A stretch of 64,000 nucleotides of DNA from Ewingella americana ATCC 33852 (lineage in GTDB: Bacteria; Pseudomonadota; Gammaproteobacteria; Enterobacterales; Enterobacteriaceae). Made by a program: the position numbers and the translations under genes. How positions within the stretch are numbered: the stretch's first letter is position 1; every line of letters starts with the position of its first letter. This document shows, piece after piece, positions 32,517 to 44,353 of this stretch. The stretch is from assembly GCF_000735345.1 (NCBI RefSeq), contig NZ_JMPJ01000064.1, forward strand, positions 62,001-126,000. The letters are read 5' to 3'. A model generated the notes under the pieces. That model was not told the origin of the DNA. It saw nothing but the letters and a program-made list of their open reading frames with translations, and did not search any database.

Positions 32517-34364
32517 TCAGATAGACAGCTTTTTAATGCGTTTGCCGCCGTAAAGCAGGTTGACGATGGCACGGGTTCCGACGATTGATGTAAACATCGA
32601 GGTTGCAACACCGATAGCCGTGGTGATAGCAAAGCCTTTTATCGAACCGGTACCCACCGCATAAAGAATAATCGCCGTGATCAGGGTAGTAATGTTGGCA
32701 TCAACGATACTGGAGAACGCGCCTTTATAGCCTTCATGAATCGCCTGCTGAACGGAACGCCCGTTCTTCAGCTCTTCCTTAATACGTTCGTTAATCAGTA
32801 CGTTGGCATCAACCGCAACCGCAAGGGTCAGTACGATACCGGCAATACCCGGCATGGTCAGCGTTGCTCCCGGCAGCAGAGACATGATCCCAACAATCAG
32901 AACCAAGTTAGCTACCAGCGCGGTTGTCGCAATCACACCAAACTTACGATACCAAACCACCATAAACAGAATTGACGCGACCAGACCCCACAAGCAGGCT
33001 TCCAGACCCTGAGTAATGTTCTGCATACCCAAAGTTGGACCAATGGTACGTTCTTCGACAATCTGAATTGGCGCAATCAGCGCACCCGCACGCAGCAGCA
33101 GAGAGAGCTGGCGAGCTTCATTCGGATCGTTAACACCGGTAATGCGGAAGCTGTTACCCAGACGTGACTGGATAGTCGCGACGTTGATAACTTCTTCTTG
33201 CTTAGCCAGAATCGAACGACCGTTAGCATCTTTCTTGCCGCTGTCTTTGTACTCCACAAACAGGGTCGCCATCGGCTTACCGATATTGTCCTTGGTGAAG
33301 TTAGACATTGCGTTGCCGCCTGCGCTGTCGAGGGAGATGTTAACCTGCGGCTGGTTGTACTCGTCCATGCTAGACGTGGAGTCAGTGATGTGGTCACCGG
33401 TCAGGATCACGCGCTTGTACAAGACAACCGGACGCCCATCACGAGTATTTTTCACTTCACTGTCGCCCGGCACGCGGCCAGAAGCTGCGGCAGTTGCATC
33501 AACGTTGGTGTTAACCAGACGGAATTCCAGCGTTGCCGTCGCACCCAAAATTTCTTTGGCGCGGGCAGTGTCCTGAATCCCTGGCAGCTCAACCACGATT
33601 CGGTCTGAACCTTGACGCTGTACCAGCGGCTCAGCCACACCCAGTTGGTTTACACGGTTACGCAAAATGTTGATGTTTTGCTGAACGGCGTATTCACGGG
33701 CTTCGCTCAGGCGATCATCAGTCATAACGACGCGCGCGGCATTGTCGCCACTGGCGGTGATGACTAAATCACGGTGACGCGGGGAAAGATAGCTAACGGC
33801 GCTGTCGCGAGTTGCGGCATCACGGAAACGCACTTCGACACCATAGTTGTCGAGTTTACGGACCGTGGCGTAAGGAATATTTTTCTCGCGCAGATCACTG
33901 CGCATGCTGTCCATGGTCTGCTCTTGCAGCTTGCTCAGCGCGGTATCCATGTCAACTTCCATCAGGAAGTGAACACCACCACGCAGGTCAAGACCGAGCT
34001 TCATTGGCTCAGCGCCCATTACGCTCAACCAGCGCGGCGTTGCTGGCGCGAGGTTAAGAGCAATAACAAATTTGTCGCCCAGGGCGCTGGTGAGGGCTTC
34101 GCGAGCGCGCAGCTGTACATCAGTGTCTTTAAAGCGGGCAAGGATTTGACCATTTTCCAGTGCAATAGATTTGCTTGGAATTTTGTCTTGATCTAATACG
34201 TTTTTGACTTGGTCCAGCGTTGCAACACTGGCGTCGGAGCCCCGAGCGCCAGTAATTTGAACAGCCGGATCCTCACCATAAAGGTTGGGAAGTGCGTATA
34301 GCAAACCGACGATGATCACAGCGATCAGCATCAGATACTTCCACAAAGGATAACGGTTTAACAC
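32517..34364 (-). CDS. secD: Protein translocase subunit SecD
   Basis: The larger partner of SecF. It has 615 residues: one N-terminal span, a long periplasmic region (P1 head and base, about 30–450), then five more spans. The conserved [15 protein letters not shown] lies near residue 125 and a RND-like [13 protein letters not shown] near 519. It is the second gene of yajC–secD–secF, 27 nt after yajC. Confidence 0.98.
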   Translation of the reverse strand: MLNRYPLWKYLMLIAVIIVGLLYALPNLYGEDPAVQITGARGSDASVATLDQVKNVLDQDKIPSKSIALENGQILARFKDTDVQLRAREALTSALGDKFVIALNLAPATPRWLSVMGAEPMKLGLDLRGGVHFLMEVDMDTALSKLQEQTMDSMRSDLREKNIPYATVRKLDNYGVEVRFRDAATRDSAVSYLSPRHRDLVITASGDNAARVVMTDDRLSEAREYAVQQNINILRNRVNQLGVAEPLVQRQGSDRIVVELPGIQDTARAKEILGATATLEFRLVNTNVDATAAASGRVPGDSEVKNTRDGRPVVLYKRVILTGDHITDSTSSMDEYNQPQVNISLDSAGGNAMSNFTKDNIGKPMATLFVEYKDSGKKDANGRSILAKQEEVINVATIQSRLGNSFRITGVNDPNEARQLSLLLRAGALIAPIQIVEERTIGPTLGMQNITQGLEACLWGLVASILFMVVWYRKFGVIATTALVANLVLIVGIMSLLPGATLTMPGIAGIVLTLAVAVDANVLINERIKEELKNGRSVQQAIHEGYKGAFSSIVDANITTLITAIILYAVGTGSIKGFAITTAIGVATSMFTSIVGTRAIVNLLYGGKRIKKLSI

Positions 34365-34391
34365 GGCAGTTCCCTTCGGGAAAATCGAAAA

Positions 34392-34724
34392 TTAAAGAGC
34401 CTTCATCGTACCTTTCGGCAGAACGGCAGCCACGAAGTCACGCTTGATCATCACTTCAGTAGTGTCGTTCAGCGCGATAACAATGAAGCCAGTTTCAGCA
34501 ACTTTGCTTACGCGACCGATCAGACCACCGGTGGTCATCACTTCGTCACCTTTACCGATGGAGTCCATCAGTTTTTTGTGTTCTTTAGAGCGTTTCTGTT
34601 GCGGGCGCAGGATCATGAAATAGAAAATCAGACCAAAAACGACCAGCATGATGACCAGAGAGTAAGGACTTCCCTGTGACGGTGCGCCGGTAGCTGCGAC
34701 TGCATCGGAAATGAAAAGACTCAT
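34392..34724 (-). CDS. yajC: YajC, Sec translocon accessory subunit
   Basis: A 110-residue inner-membrane protein with a single span (about 20–40) followed by RPQQKRSKEHKKLMDSI and a small soluble domain. It associates with SecDF. It is the same length as the E. coli protein and first of the sec trio, downstream of tgt. Confidence 0.96.
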   Translation of the reverse strand: MSLFISDAVAATGAPSQGSPYSLVIMLVVFGLIFYFMILRPQQKRSKEHKKLMDSIGKGDEVMTTGGLIGRVSKVAETGFIVIALNDTTEVMIKRDFVAAVLPKGTMKAL

Positions 34725-34858
34725 TTAAATTCCCTCATTGTTGTTATGAAACATAACGTTAAATCGTCTGTTTCTGTTTAAGCGACTCATTTAAAAGCGC
34801 CGCCAAAAGAGCGACGCCGGTAAATCATTAAATAGAACGGGTCGTTAACACTTCAGGC

Positions 34859-36031
<1,173 letters not shown>

Positions 36032-36041
36032 TTATCCGCAG

Positions 36042-36078
36042 AAAAAGAAAGCCCGAAAGCATCGAATGCGTCCGGGCC
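36042..36078 (-). terminator. Terminator between queA and tgt
   Basis: On the minus strand GCCCG...CGGGC encloses an inner stem GCAT/ATGC, followed by TTTCTTTTTC. It starts just past the queA stop, suggesting partial termination before tgt. Confidence 0.6.
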
Positions 36079-36083
36079 AATGG

Positions 36084-37154
36084 TTACTGGCCGACCGCTT
36101 CTTGCGGAGCCAGCGGGTTACGGTTGATGAACATTGCATCACCATAACTAAAGAACCGGTACTGCTCAGCCACCGCCTGGTGGTAAGCATTCATGGTGTT
36201 TTTATATCCGGCAAACGCTGAAACCAGCATGATCAGCGTGGATTCCGGCAGGTGGAAATTGGTCACCAGCGCGTCAATCACCTGATAGTGGTAGCCCGGA
36301 TAGATAAAGATCTTGGTATCGCCGAAGAATGGCGCAATCAGCGCGTCCTCTGCCGCCTTGGCGGCGCTCTCCAGTGAGCGTACTGAGGTGGTTCCCACCG
36401 CAATCACGCGCTTTCCGCGAGCTTTACAGGCCAATACCGCATCAACCACTTCTTGCGGCACTTCGGCGTATTCGGCGTGCATCACGTGGTCTTCAATGGT
36501 GTCCACGCGCACGGGCTGGAAGGTGCCCGCGCCGACGTGCAGCGTCACAAAAGCAAACTCCACGCCCTTCTCTTTCAAGGCGTCCATTAGCGGCTGGTCG
36601 AAGTGCAGGCCAGCAGTTGGTGCTGCCACTGCGCCAAGGCGCTCGCTGTAAACCGTCTGATACAGCTCGCGGTCGGCGTCTTCGTCCGGGCGGTCTATAT
36701 AAGGAGGCAACGGCATGTGGCCGATCTCTTCCAGCAGAGTGAAGACATCGCGATCTTCATTAAATTCCAGCTCGAACAGCGTATCGTGACGCGCCACCAT
36801 GGTGGCTTTGATATTTTCGTTATCGCCTAACAGCAGTTCTGCGCCCGGTTTCGGCGACTTTGAAGCACGCACGTGGGCTAAAATGCGTTTGGAATCAAGC
36901 ACGCGCTCCACCAGCACTTCAATCTTGCCGCCGCTGACCTTGCGGCCAAAGACGCGGGCGGGGATCACGCGGGTATTGTTGAAGACCAGCAGATCACCGG
37001 CGTCGAGCTTGTCGAGCAGGTCGGTGAAAATGCCGTGCGTCAGTTCGCCGCTTGGCCCGTCCAGCGACAACAAACGGCAGCCGCTGCGCTGGGTCTGCGG
37101 ATAGCGGGCAATCAGGGACTCGGGGAGTTCAAAAGAAAAATCGGCAACGCGCAT
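36084..37154 (-). CDS. queA: S-adenosylmethionine:tRNA ribosyltransferase-isomerase
   Basis: Transfers and isomerises the ribosyl part of SAM onto preQ1 in tRNA to give epoxyqueuosine. At 356 residues it equals E. coli QueA. Family blocks are [16 protein letters not shown] at the start, [10 protein letters not shown] near 58, [11 protein letters not shown] near 212 and [14 protein letters not shown] near 300. It is divergent from acpH. Confidence 0.97.
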   Translation of the reverse strand: MRVADFSFELPESLIARYPQTQRSGCRLLSLDGPSGELTHGIFTDLLDKLDAGDLLVFNNTRVIPARVFGRKVSGGKIEVLVERVLDSKRILAHVRASKSPKPGAELLLGDNENIKATMVARHDTLFELEFNEDRDVFTLLEEIGHMPLPPYIDRPDEDADRELYQTVYSERLGAVAAPTAGLHFDQPLMDALKEKGVEFAFVTLHVGAGTFQPVRVDTIEDHVMHAEYAEVPQEVVDAVLACKARGKRVIAVGTTSVRSLESAAKAAEDALIAPFFGDTKIFIYPGYHYQVIDALVTNFHLPESTLIMLVSAFAGYKNTMNAYHQAVAEQYRFFSYGDAMFINRNPLAPQEAVGQ

Positions 37155-37289
37155 GGCTTTTCACTTCAGTTAACGGACAAAAACAGGCGGCTTAGTCTAG
37201 TGGTACGGGCCTTTTGCTGCAAGCTTCTCCCCCAAGAAAGGCATATCCTGACATGTCATTGATCATGTTTCTTGCATTATACTATGCGG

Positions 37290-37871
37290 ATGAATTTTTT
37301 AGCTCATCTCCACCTGGCCTCACTCGCCAACAGTTCGCTACTCGGAAACCTGCTGGCCGACTTCGTCCGTGGCAATCCTGACTCGCTATTTTCCACTGAG
37401 ATCGTCAGCGGCATTCGCATGCATCGGCGGGTCGACGTCATGACCGACACCCTGCCGGAAGTGAAAATCGCCCGCAGCTATTTCCGCGATGATTTCCGCC
37501 GCGTTGCGCCTATCACGCTGGACATGGTGTGGGACCACTTCCTCTGCCGCCACTGGGCCACCCTCTCGCCGGACATTGAACTGGAAGAGTTTATCGAGGC
37601 TTGCCGCCAAGAGATTGAGCCACAGCTGGATGGAATGCCGGAGCGCTTTATCAATCTGAATCGCTATTTGTGGTCAGATCGCTGGATGCAGAGCTATGCC
37701 GCACTGCCCAATATCGGCAATGCCTTGTCGAATATGGCCGCCCGCCGCCCGAAACTCAGCGCGCTGGCTGGGTCATATCACGACCTCGAATTGAATTATG
37801 ACGCGCTGGAACAACTTTTTTGGCAGTTTTATCCGCAGATGATGCTGCAAGCCAGACAGCAGGAAATTTGA
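37290..37871 (+). CDS. acpH: Acyl carrier protein phosphodiesterase (ACP hydrolyase)
   Basis: Removes the 4'-phosphopantetheine arm from holo-ACP. The 193-residue protein (the E. coli length) belongs to the HD-like AcpH family. The start [10 protein letters not shown] at 37290 is the family N-terminus; an upstream TTG in frame is not needed. Likely metal-binding residues include H in IRMHRRVD near 48–54 and D in [12 protein letters not shown] near 74–85. It is divergent from queA. Confidence 0.93.
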   Translation: MNFLAHLHLASLANSSLLGNLLADFVRGNPDSLFSTEIVSGIRMHRRVDVMTDTLPEVKIARSYFRDDFRRVAPITLDMVWDHFLCRHWATLSPDIELEEFIEACRQEIEPQLDGMPERFINLNRYLWSDRWMQSYAALPNIGNALSNMAARRPKLSALAGSYHDLELNYDALEQLFWQFYPQMMLQARQQEI

Positions 37872-37962
37872 CTTAAGCAGAAAATAATCGTGAATCGCGA
37901 CACAATTCTCTGCAAATCAGCCGGTTATTCATAATCAGAATTGCGACTTACTCCACAGACTG

Positions 37963-37999
37963 ATAGTCGAATACTATCTGATTGATTGGTCTGATGGGG
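37963..37999 (+). promoter_or_regulatory. OxyR-like operator upstream of the peroxiredoxin
   Basis: The consensus is ATAGnTnnnAnCTAT twice, 7 nt apart. Here the first half has ATAG–N7–CTAT (37963–37977), with inner T and A absent. After exactly 7 nt, the second half has ATTG then GTCTGAT, which carries the inner T and A (37985–37995), but its last four bases do not match. It ends directly before the -35 at 38000. Confidence 0.5.
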
Positions 38000-38028
38000 T
38001 TTATTCGCTTCCCCCCAGCCTCTATACT
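38000..38028 (+). promoter_or_regulatory. Candidate promoter of the peroxiredoxin gene
   Basis: A weak -35 TTTATT (38000–38005) and a good -10 TATACT (38023–38028) are 17 nt apart. A poor -35 abutting an activator site is usual for OxyR-dependent promoters. The start near 38035 gives a leader of about 45 nt. Confidence 0.55.
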
Positions 38029-38080
38029 GGCTGTCGATTTATACACCCCTAATTCTTTTACCTCACCAATAGGAGTACTT

Positions 38081-38683
38081 ATGGTCCTGGTAACTCGTCC
38101 GGCCCCAGATTTCACAGCAGCAGCTGTACTTGGTAGCGGTGAAGTTGTTGATAACTTCAACTTCAAAAAACACACTGCGGGCAAACCAACTGTTCTGTTC
38201 TTCTGGCCAATGGACTTCACTTTCGTATGTCCTTCTGAGCTGATCGCTTTCGATCACCGTTACGAAGAATTCCAGAAGCGTGGCGTTGAAGTTGTTGGTG
38301 TTTCTTTCGACTCTGAGTTCGTTCACAACGCATGGCGTAAAACCCCTGTTGAGAAAGGCGGCATCGGCGAAGTTAAATACGCGATGGTTGCTGACATCAA
38401 ACGTGAAGTTCAGAAAGCCTACGGTATCGAACACCCAGAAGCGGGCGTTGCACTGCGTGGTTCCTTCCTGATCGACAAAGAAGGCGTGGTTCGCCACCAG
38501 GTTGTTAACGACCTGCCACTGGGCCGTAACATCGACGAAATGCTGCGTATGGTTGACGCACTGCAATTCCACGAAGAGCACGGCGAAGTGTGCCCAGCTC
38601 AGTGGGAAAAAGGCAAACAAGGTATGGGCGCTTCTCCAGACGGCGTAGCTAAATACCTGTCAGAAAACGCTTCAAACCTGTAA
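38081..38683 (+). CDS. Typical 2-Cys peroxiredoxin (TsaA/AhpC family)
   Basis: Reduces hydrogen peroxide and organic peroxides in the cytoplasm. The 200-residue protein has the peroxidatic C50 in FTFVCPSE and the resolving C171 in GEVCPAQW. GGIG (93–96) resembles the GGLG motif of over-oxidation-sensitive enzymes, but the C-terminal YF motif is absent, so it should be robust. AGGAG lies 5 nt before the ATG; upstream in-frame starts lie in the promoter. No ahpF is adjacent, so the reductant is probably thioredoxin. It is followed by a strong terminator. Confidence 0.96.
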   Translation: MVLVTRPAPDFTAAAVLGSGEVVDNFNFKKHTAGKPTVLFFWPMDFTFVCPSELIAFDHRYEEFQKRGVEVVGVSFDSEFVHNAWRKTPVEKGGIGEVKYAMVADIKREVQKAYGIEHPEAGVALRGSFLIDKEGVVRHQVVNDLPLGRNIDEMLRMVDALQFHEEHGEVCPAQWEKGKQGMGASPDGVAKYLSENASNL

Positions 38684-39002
38684 TTTTTCTTTAGCCTCAG
38701 GGCTTTAAAAAATCACAAAGCGATAACGGTCAGCCCAGCTGGCCGTTTTTTTTTGGATTTTTTCCCTCATTTTTTCCCGAATAGTCATCACCGCCTTCAC
38801 ATTTATTTCATAAAACTCTGCGCGTTCAGCCCTATTCCATCTAACCTAAATACGTCTCATTTTTGCCTGCCGTGCTTAGCGATAAATTGGCCTGCACCTT
38901 GCATGGTTTCCTCCGGCAAGAATGAACGTTGTATAGAAAAAAAGCGTTATCACACAAGAACCTGAAGGTTCTGCACTGACAGGGTATCAAACAGGAGTTT
39001 AT
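38684..39002. other. Intergenic region peroxiredoxin–ggt, 319 nt
   Basis: Apart from the peroxiredoxin terminator at 38726–38755, only AT-rich sequence and the ggt ribosome site (ACAGGAG before 39003) are seen. No gene or clear operator was recognised. Confidence 0.6.
38726..38755 (+). terminator. Terminator after the peroxiredoxin gene
   Basis: ACGGTCAGC pairs with GCTGGCCGT (one G–U pair, loop CCA), followed by nine T. Confidence 0.9.
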
Positions 39003-40763
39003 ATGTTACTTAAATGGAAAAAGCCGTTAACCATAATGGCATTGCTGGTCAGCGGCTCACTTCACGCGGCGTCTAACCCCGCAGTAGAAGCCAAAAACGG
39101 CATGGTGGTCACCTCGCAATATCTGGCCTCTCAGGTGGGTGTCGACATTCTCAAGATGGGCGGAAACGCCATCGATGCCGCCGTGGCCGTTGGCTACGCT
39201 CAGGCGGTGGTTAACCCATGCTGCGGCAACATCGGCGGCGGTGGCTTCATGACGGTGCATCTTGCCGACGGCAAAGACACCTTTATCAACTTCCGTGAAA
39301 CCGCCCCAGCCGCCGCCAGTGCCAACATGTATCTGGACGCCGATGGCAAAGTGAAAAAAGACGCCAGCCTGTATGGTTACCTCGCCTCCGGCGTTCCGGG
39401 CACCGTGCTCGGCATGGACACTGCCCAGCGCGAATATGGCAAGCTGACCCGCGAGCAAGTTATGGCTCCGGCGATTAAATTGGCCCGTGAAGGCTTTGTC
39501 CTTACCCGCGCCGACACCGATATCCTCGACACCACGGTAAAACGCTTCAAAGAAGACCCAGAGGCCGCGCGCATTTTCCTGCGCAAAGATGGCACTGCCC
39601 TGCAACCGGGCGACAAACTGGTGCAAACCGACTTAGCCAACACGCTGGAATCCATCTCTAAACACGGCACCGACGCTTTCTACAAAGGCAAAATCCCGGC
39701 TGCGGTCGAAGCTGCGTCTAACAAAGGCGGAGGCATCCTGACCGCCGCCGACTTCGCCAACTACAAAGTCACCGAGACGGCCCCTATCACCTGTAGCTAT
39801 CGCGGCTACAAGTTTGTCTCAGCACCGCCACCAAGCTCCGGCGGCGTGACCATGTGCGAAATCCTCAACATCCTCGAAGGCTATGACCTGAAGAGCATGG
39901 GCTTTAACTCCGCGGCGTCCATTCACTACATGACCGAGGCCATGCGCCACGCCTACATGGACCGCAACACCTATCTCGGCGACCCAGAGTTCATCAAGAA
40001 CCCTATCGATCGTCTGGTGAGCAAAAGCTACGCTGAAGAGATTCGCAAGAAGATTCAAGCAGATAAAGCCACGCCTTCTGAACAAGTTCAGCCCGGCATG
40101 GAGCCACACGAGAAGCCAGAAACCACGCACTACTCGATTGTCGACAGCATGGGTAACGCGGTTTCCACCACTTACACCGTCAACGGCCGCTTTGGTTCCG
40201 TGGTGATCGCGCCGGGTACCGGCTTCTTCCTGAATGACGAAATGGACGACTTCACGGTCAAAGTAGGTGAGAAAAACCTCTACGGTTTGGTGCAGGGCAC
40301 GCGCAACTCCATCGCCCCCGGTAAGCGCCCACTATCTTCCATGAGCCCGAGCTTAGTGACTAAGGACGGCATGATCTTCATGGTTCTGGGTTCGCCGGGT
40401 GGTTCACGCATCATCACGATCACCCTGCAAACTGCCCTCAACGTGATTGACTACGGCATGCCTCCGCAGGAAGCCGTCGACGCGCCGCGTATTCACCACC
40501 AGTGGCTGCCGGATGAGGTCTATTACGAGCAGCGCGGCGTTTCAGTCGACAGCCTGAATATTCTGGCCAAGATGGGCTACAAGATGGTTGAGCAGACCCC
40601 GTGGGGCGCGGCAGAGCTGATCATGGTCGGCTTGCCGGGCGCGGTGGGCGTAACACCAGCTAACTCGGGCAATGACTCGGCGGTGTCGGGCAAAGTGCGC
40701 GAAGGCTATCTGTATGGCGCGAATGATGTGCGTCGACCGGCTGGCGCGGCCATCGGCTATTAA
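39003..40763 (+). CDS. ggt: Gamma-glutamyltransferase, periplasmic
   Basis: Cleaves or transfers the gamma-glutamyl group of glutathione and related peptides. The 586-residue precursor has a Sec signal peptide (about 1–23, ending HAA/SNP). It is self-cleaved into two chains at the conserved TTHYS motif, making T374 the likely new N-terminal nucleophile. Large-subunit blocks include NPCCGNIGGGGFM near 63 and RETAPAAAS near 98. The small subunit has PGKRPLSSMSPS near 440 and GSPGGSRIITITLQ near 463. It sits alone between the peroxiredoxin and proY. Confidence 0.95.
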   Translation: MLLKWKKPLTIMALLVSGSLHAASNPAVEAKNGMVVTSQYLASQVGVDILKMGGNAIDAAVAVGYAQAVVNPCCGNIGGGGFMTVHLADGKDTFINFRETAPAAASANMYLDADGKVKKDASLYGYLASGVPGTVLGMDTAQREYGKLTREQVMAPAIKLAREGFVLTRADTDILDTTVKRFKEDPEAARIFLRKDGTALQPGDKLVQTDLANTLESISKHGTDAFYKGKIPAAVEAASNKGGGILTAADFANYKVTETAPITCSYRGYKFVSAPPPSSGGVTMCEILNILEGYDLKSMGFNSAASIHYMTEAMRHAYMDRNTYLGDPEFIKNPIDRLVSKSYAEEIRKKIQADKATPSEQVQPGMEPHEKPETTHYSIVDSMGNAVSTTYTVNGRFGSVVIAPGTGFFLNDEMDDFTVKVGEKNLYGLVQGTRNSIAPGKRPLSSMSPSLVTKDGMIFMVLGSPGGSRIITITLQTALNVIDYGMPPQEAVDAPRIHHQWLPDEVYYEQRGVSVDSLNILAKMGYKMVEQTPWGAAELIMVGLPGAVGVTPANSGNDSAVSGKVREGYLYGANDVRRPAGAAIGY

Positions 40764-40901
40764 CCTTAACCTTCATCCTTCGTGCTGTCTTGGCGTTGGC
40801 TGCCTGCCCTCACCCCAGTCACTTACTGATGTAAGCTCCTGAGGATTCGTGCAGTTGCCGCCTTGATACAGCGCGAATGATTTTGGTTAAAAATAAATAT
40901 G

Positions 40902-40940
40902 AAAAAGCCCCGAGCTCATGTGAGCGCGGGGCTTTTCTTT
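40902..40940. terminator. Shared terminator between ggt and proY
   Basis: AAAAGCCCCGAGCTCA pairs with TGAGCGCGGGGCTTTT around a TG loop, with one bulge. It lies just past the proY stop and about 140 nt past ggt, between convergent genes. Confidence 0.88.
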
Positions 40941-40960
40941 TAACTGATGTAAGTACTTGC

Positions 40961-42358
40961 TTAGCTTTGTGCAGCCAGCTTCTTGCGGTCGTTGCGGCGT
41001 TTAAAGGCGTAACCGATCAGCAGCACGGCGACCCACACTAGCCCGGCGTAGAGAGACACGCGCGTGGTTGGGAAGTAGCCAATTAAGCCGATGATAAAGA
41101 ACAAGAAGACGATAGCGATGGCCGAGGTAAACACTCCGCCGCGCAGTGGGAATTCCAGCTCGCTCACCTGTTGTTTGCTCAGTTTGCGGCGGAAGGCGAT
41201 TTGCGAGAACAAAATCATAATCCACACCCAAACGGTAGCGAAGGTTGCCAGCGAGGCGATAACCAAGAAGACGTTTTCCGGCATGATGTAGTTGAGATAC
41301 ACCGCCACCAGCAGCGCCGCCATCATTACCAACACCGTGACCCAAGGAATGCCGCGACGCGACACCTTGCTGAACATCTTCGGCGCGTGGCCCTGACCCG
41401 CCATGCCGTGCAACATACGGCCAACGCCAAACACGTCGCTGTTAATCGCCGAAAGCGACGCGGTGATCACCACGAAATTCAGAATGCCCGCAGCAATGGT
41501 GATACCCATGTGCTGGAAGGTCAGCACGAACGGGCTGCCCTGAGTCCCGACCTGATTCCACGGGAAGATAGACATAATCACGAACAGCGTGCCCACGTAG
41601 AACACCAGAATGCGCCACGGCACGGAGTTAATGGCTTTCGGAATCGACTTCTTCGGATCTTCAGCTTCTCCGGCGGTGATACCAATAATCTCAATCCCGC
41701 CGTAGGCAAACATCACCAGTTGGAGCGAGAGAATGGTGCCCATAATCCCCTGACTGAAGAAGCCGCCGTTGCTCCACAAGTTGTGAATACCGGTCGGCTG
41801 CCCGCCGTTGCCGATACCCCAAATAATGATACCGAAGCCCGCCACAATCATGATGATGATGGTCAGCACTTTGAAGAAGGAGAACCAGAACTCCAGCTCG
41901 CCGAAGACTCTGACGCTCATCAGGTTGATGCCGCCGATGATAAGCACCACGCTCAGCACCCAAATCCAGTGCGGCACCTCGGGGAACCAGACGCCCATAT
42001 AGATGCCGAAGGCGGTGACGTCGGCAATGGCGACAATCAGGATCTCGAAGCAGTAAGTCCAGCCGGTGATGTAACCCGCCATCGGCCCGAGGTAATCCTG
42101 CGCGTAGCGCGAAAACGAGCCACTCTGCGGGTTGTTAACCGACATCTCACCCAGCGCGCGCATGATGATAAACGCCACGATGCCGCCGACCAGATAGGCC
42201 AGCAACACGCTTGGCCCGGCTAACTTAATCGCGTCCGCCGAACCGTAAAACAGGCCGGTACCGATGGCCGAACCGAGCGCCATAAAGCGAATGTGTCGGG
42301 TGGTCAGGCCGCGCTTTAACTTGGTCGCTGGCGGCTCTTTCTCAACTGATTGCTGCAT
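40961..42358 (-). CDS. proY: ProY, amino acid permease (APC superfamily)
   Basis: A 465-residue inner-membrane permease with 12 predicted spans. It is very close to E. coli ProY, including the start [23 protein letters not shown] and the block [21 protein letters not shown]. coli ProY is described as a cryptic proline transporter, and its natural substrate is uncertain (histidine has also been proposed for relatives). It lies downstream of brnQ as in E. coli. Confidence 0.93.
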   Translation of the reverse strand: MQQSVEKEPPATKLKRGLTTRHIRFMALGSAIGTGLFYGSADAIKLAGPSVLLAYLVGGIVAFIIMRALGEMSVNNPQSGSFSRYAQDYLGPMAGYITGWTYCFEILIVAIADVTAFGIYMGVWFPEVPHWIWVLSVVLIIGGINLMSVRVFGELEFWFSFFKVLTIIIMIVAGFGIIIWGIGNGGQPTGIHNLWSNGGFFSQGIMGTILSLQLVMFAYGGIEIIGITAGEAEDPKKSIPKAINSVPWRILVFYVGTLFVIMSIFPWNQVGTQGSPFVLTFQHMGITIAAGILNFVVITASLSAINSDVFGVGRMLHGMAGQGHAPKMFSKVSRRGIPWVTVLVMMAALLVAVYLNYIMPENVFLVIASLATFATVWVWIMILFSQIAFRRKLSKQQVSELEFPLRGGVFTSAIAIVFLFFIIGLIGYFPTTRVSLYAGLVWVAVLLIGYAFKRRNDRKKLAAQS

Positions 42359-42412
42359 GTGAATTTATCCAATTCCTTTGTTCATCAAGGCTGATGAGGG
42401 ACTCAAACCAAT

Positions 42413-42443
42413 GAAAAAGCCACGGAAGGGTTTTCCGTGGCCT
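42413..42443 (-). terminator. Terminator after brnQ
   Basis: On the minus strand GGCCACGGAAAA pairs with the CTTCCGTGGC arm, followed by TTTTTCAT. It lies in the brnQ–proY gap and suggests proY has its own promoter or depends on read-through. Confidence 0.8.
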
Positions 42444-42512
42444 AATTGGCGAAACATTCTTCAAACGCAATTATATGACTGAAACGTGACGCCAGTGAAC
42501 CACCAATGTCAT

Positions 42513-43832
42513 TTACTGGTGAGCCGTCACGCTGCGCGGTCCGCTAATTTTGTCGTAAATCCCAGCCAGAACCAGCATCACCAGCGAAGGTGGCAACCAT
42601 GCCAGACCCTGCGCCGCCAGCGGCAGATTCGCGGTCCAAGCTGGCATGATGTCAGCCAGAGCCGAAGCTTTGATGCCATCGACCAGTCCGAACAGCAGGC
42701 TAACCACCATCACAGGTGCCACGATGCGCGTGGTGCTATTCCACCAGCGCAGGGTGAAGCTCAACACCACCAGCACAATACAAGGCGGGTAAATCGCGGT
42801 CAGCACCGGGATAGAAATCTGAATCAAATGGCTCAGACCCAAGTTCGACACCAGCATTGAGAACAGGCCGAGGATGAACACCAGTGAGCGATAAGAGAGA
42901 GGCAGATACTGGGCGAAGAATTCCGCGCAGGCACAGGTCAGGCCTACCGCCGTCACCATACAGGCGATGAAAATCAACGCGCCGAGGAAGAAGCTACCCA
43001 CGCCGCCGAAGGTGTGTTCGACATAAGCGTGCAGGATAACCGCGCCGTTAGTGGCGTCAGGCACCAGAGAGGCGCTGTTTTCGCCCAGCTTGAACAGGCT
43101 GAGGTAGACCAGCATCAGGCCGACACCGGCAATCAGGCCCGCCAAAATAGTGTAGCGAGTCAGCAACTTAGCGTCAGACACGCCGCGAGAGCGCGCCGCG
43201 TTAACAATGACAATACCAAACACCATCGCGCCCAGCGTATCCATCGTCAGGTAACCATTGACGAAACCGCTGGAGAAAGGCACGTGCTGATAGGCTTCGG
43301 CAGCAGGCATGCTCTGCCCGGCTGGCCACAGCACGGCGGCCAGACCTAACACGCCCAGCGCGACCATTTTCAGCGGCGCGAGGAAGTGGCCCACGGTGTC
43401 CAGCAGGCGGCCCGGATAGAGGGAGATGCCAATCACCAGCGCGAAGTAGACGACGCTATAGATGAACAGCGGCAGCGGGCCGTCGCCAGTTAATGGCGCG
43501 ATCCCGACTTCAAAGGAGACGGTTGCAGTACGCGGCGTGGCGAACAGCGGCCCAACGGCCAGATAGCAAACCGTCGCCAGCAAGATGCCCGCGGCGCGGC
43601 CAATCGGCGAGCTCAGCGCGTCAACACCACCACCAACACGAGCCAGTGCAATCACGGTCATGACCGGTAGGCCCACGGCGGTTATCATAAACCCTGCCGC
43701 CGCCCACCAGACTGCGGGACCGGCCTGTAAACCGACCATCGGCGGGAAGATGATATTCCCGGCACCGACGAATAAGGCGAAGGTCATAAAGCCCAACGCC
43801 AAAATATCTTTGCTTGATAAACGAGTACTCAT
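42513..43832 (-). CDS. brnQ: BrnQ, branched-chain amino acid:cation symporter
   Basis: A LIVCS-family sodium-coupled carrier (LIV-II) for leucine, isoleucine and valine. It has 439 residues (the E. coli length), 12 predicted spans and the family start [20 protein letters not shown]-like block with [11 protein letters not shown] near residue 21. It lies between phoR and proY, the same order as E. coli. Confidence 0.97.
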   Translation of the reverse strand: MSTRLSSKDILALGFMTFALFVGAGNIIFPPMVGLQAGPAVWWAAAGFMITAVGLPVMTVIALARVGGGVDALSSPIGRAAGILLATVCYLAVGPLFATPRTATVSFEVGIAPLTGDGPLPLFIYSVVYFALVIGISLYPGRLLDTVGHFLAPLKMVALGVLGLAAVLWPAGQSMPAAEAYQHVPFSSGFVNGYLTMDTLGAMVFGIVIVNAARSRGVSDAKLLTRYTILAGLIAGVGLMLVYLSLFKLGENSASLVPDATNGAVILHAYVEHTFGGVGSFFLGALIFIACMVTAVGLTCACAEFFAQYLPLSYRSLVFILGLFSMLVSNLGLSHLIQISIPVLTAIYPPCIVLVVLSFTLRWWNSTTRIVAPVMVVSLLFGLVDGIKASALADIMPAWTANLPLAAQGLAWLPPSLVMLVLAGIYDKISGPRSVTAHQ

Positions 43833-44353
43833 GATTGGTGTCGTGTTGCCTGTTCAAATGAATAAAGTGACCGATGCTGACGCCTGTTCTTTCGTTATAA
43901 CGTCAATGAGCGAGATAACCGCCTGACAATGCCATTTCGAGGAGAGAAAGAAGCCTAAAACGCCTGATGATATGCAGATGAAAATGTTGTAATTCAGGAA
44001 TAGTTCAGCGACAGCGGGCGCTAAGGTAAACGTTTATGTCGTAAAAAGGCAAGCCGAGATCCAAAAAGCAGAGCCTTAGACCAGACTTTTACCAAAAAGC
44101 AGTGCATATCACTAAGCCACTAGAGATATGCAAAACATGATATGTATGATTATCAATCAAATTAAGCACAAGATACAGACTATTGCTGATAAAAGTGCGC
44201 GAAACCTCCAAGAATCGGCCGTTTCCCGCACATTTATAAGGTGTTAATTCGGGGTAAAAATGGCGTGTGTTAGCGCGAGCTAAGCTGCTGGTTGAAAAGA
44301 AAAAAGCTGCCCAATGAGCAGCTTTGATTTTTTAACATTTGCGCCGAAGCCAG
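43833..44353. other. Intergenic region phoR–brnQ, 521 nt
   Basis: It contains the phoR terminator near 44299–44326. The rest, upstream of brnQ, is AT-rich in part (about 44080–44190) with no ORF, RNA gene or operator that could be recognised. It is long for a plain promoter region. Confidence 0.6.
44299..44330 (-). terminator. Terminator after phoR
   Basis: On the minus strand AAAGCTGC pairs with GCAGCTTT around CATTGG, followed by TTTTCTTTTC. It lies about 25 nt past the phoR stop. Confidence 0.87.

Noticed and set aside
41171-42223. 350-codon plus-strand ORF antisense to proY
   Set aside because: It is the mirror of proY in a GC-biased frame, full of His, Gln, Asn and Arg with no domain. 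proY on the other strand is near-identical to a known permease.
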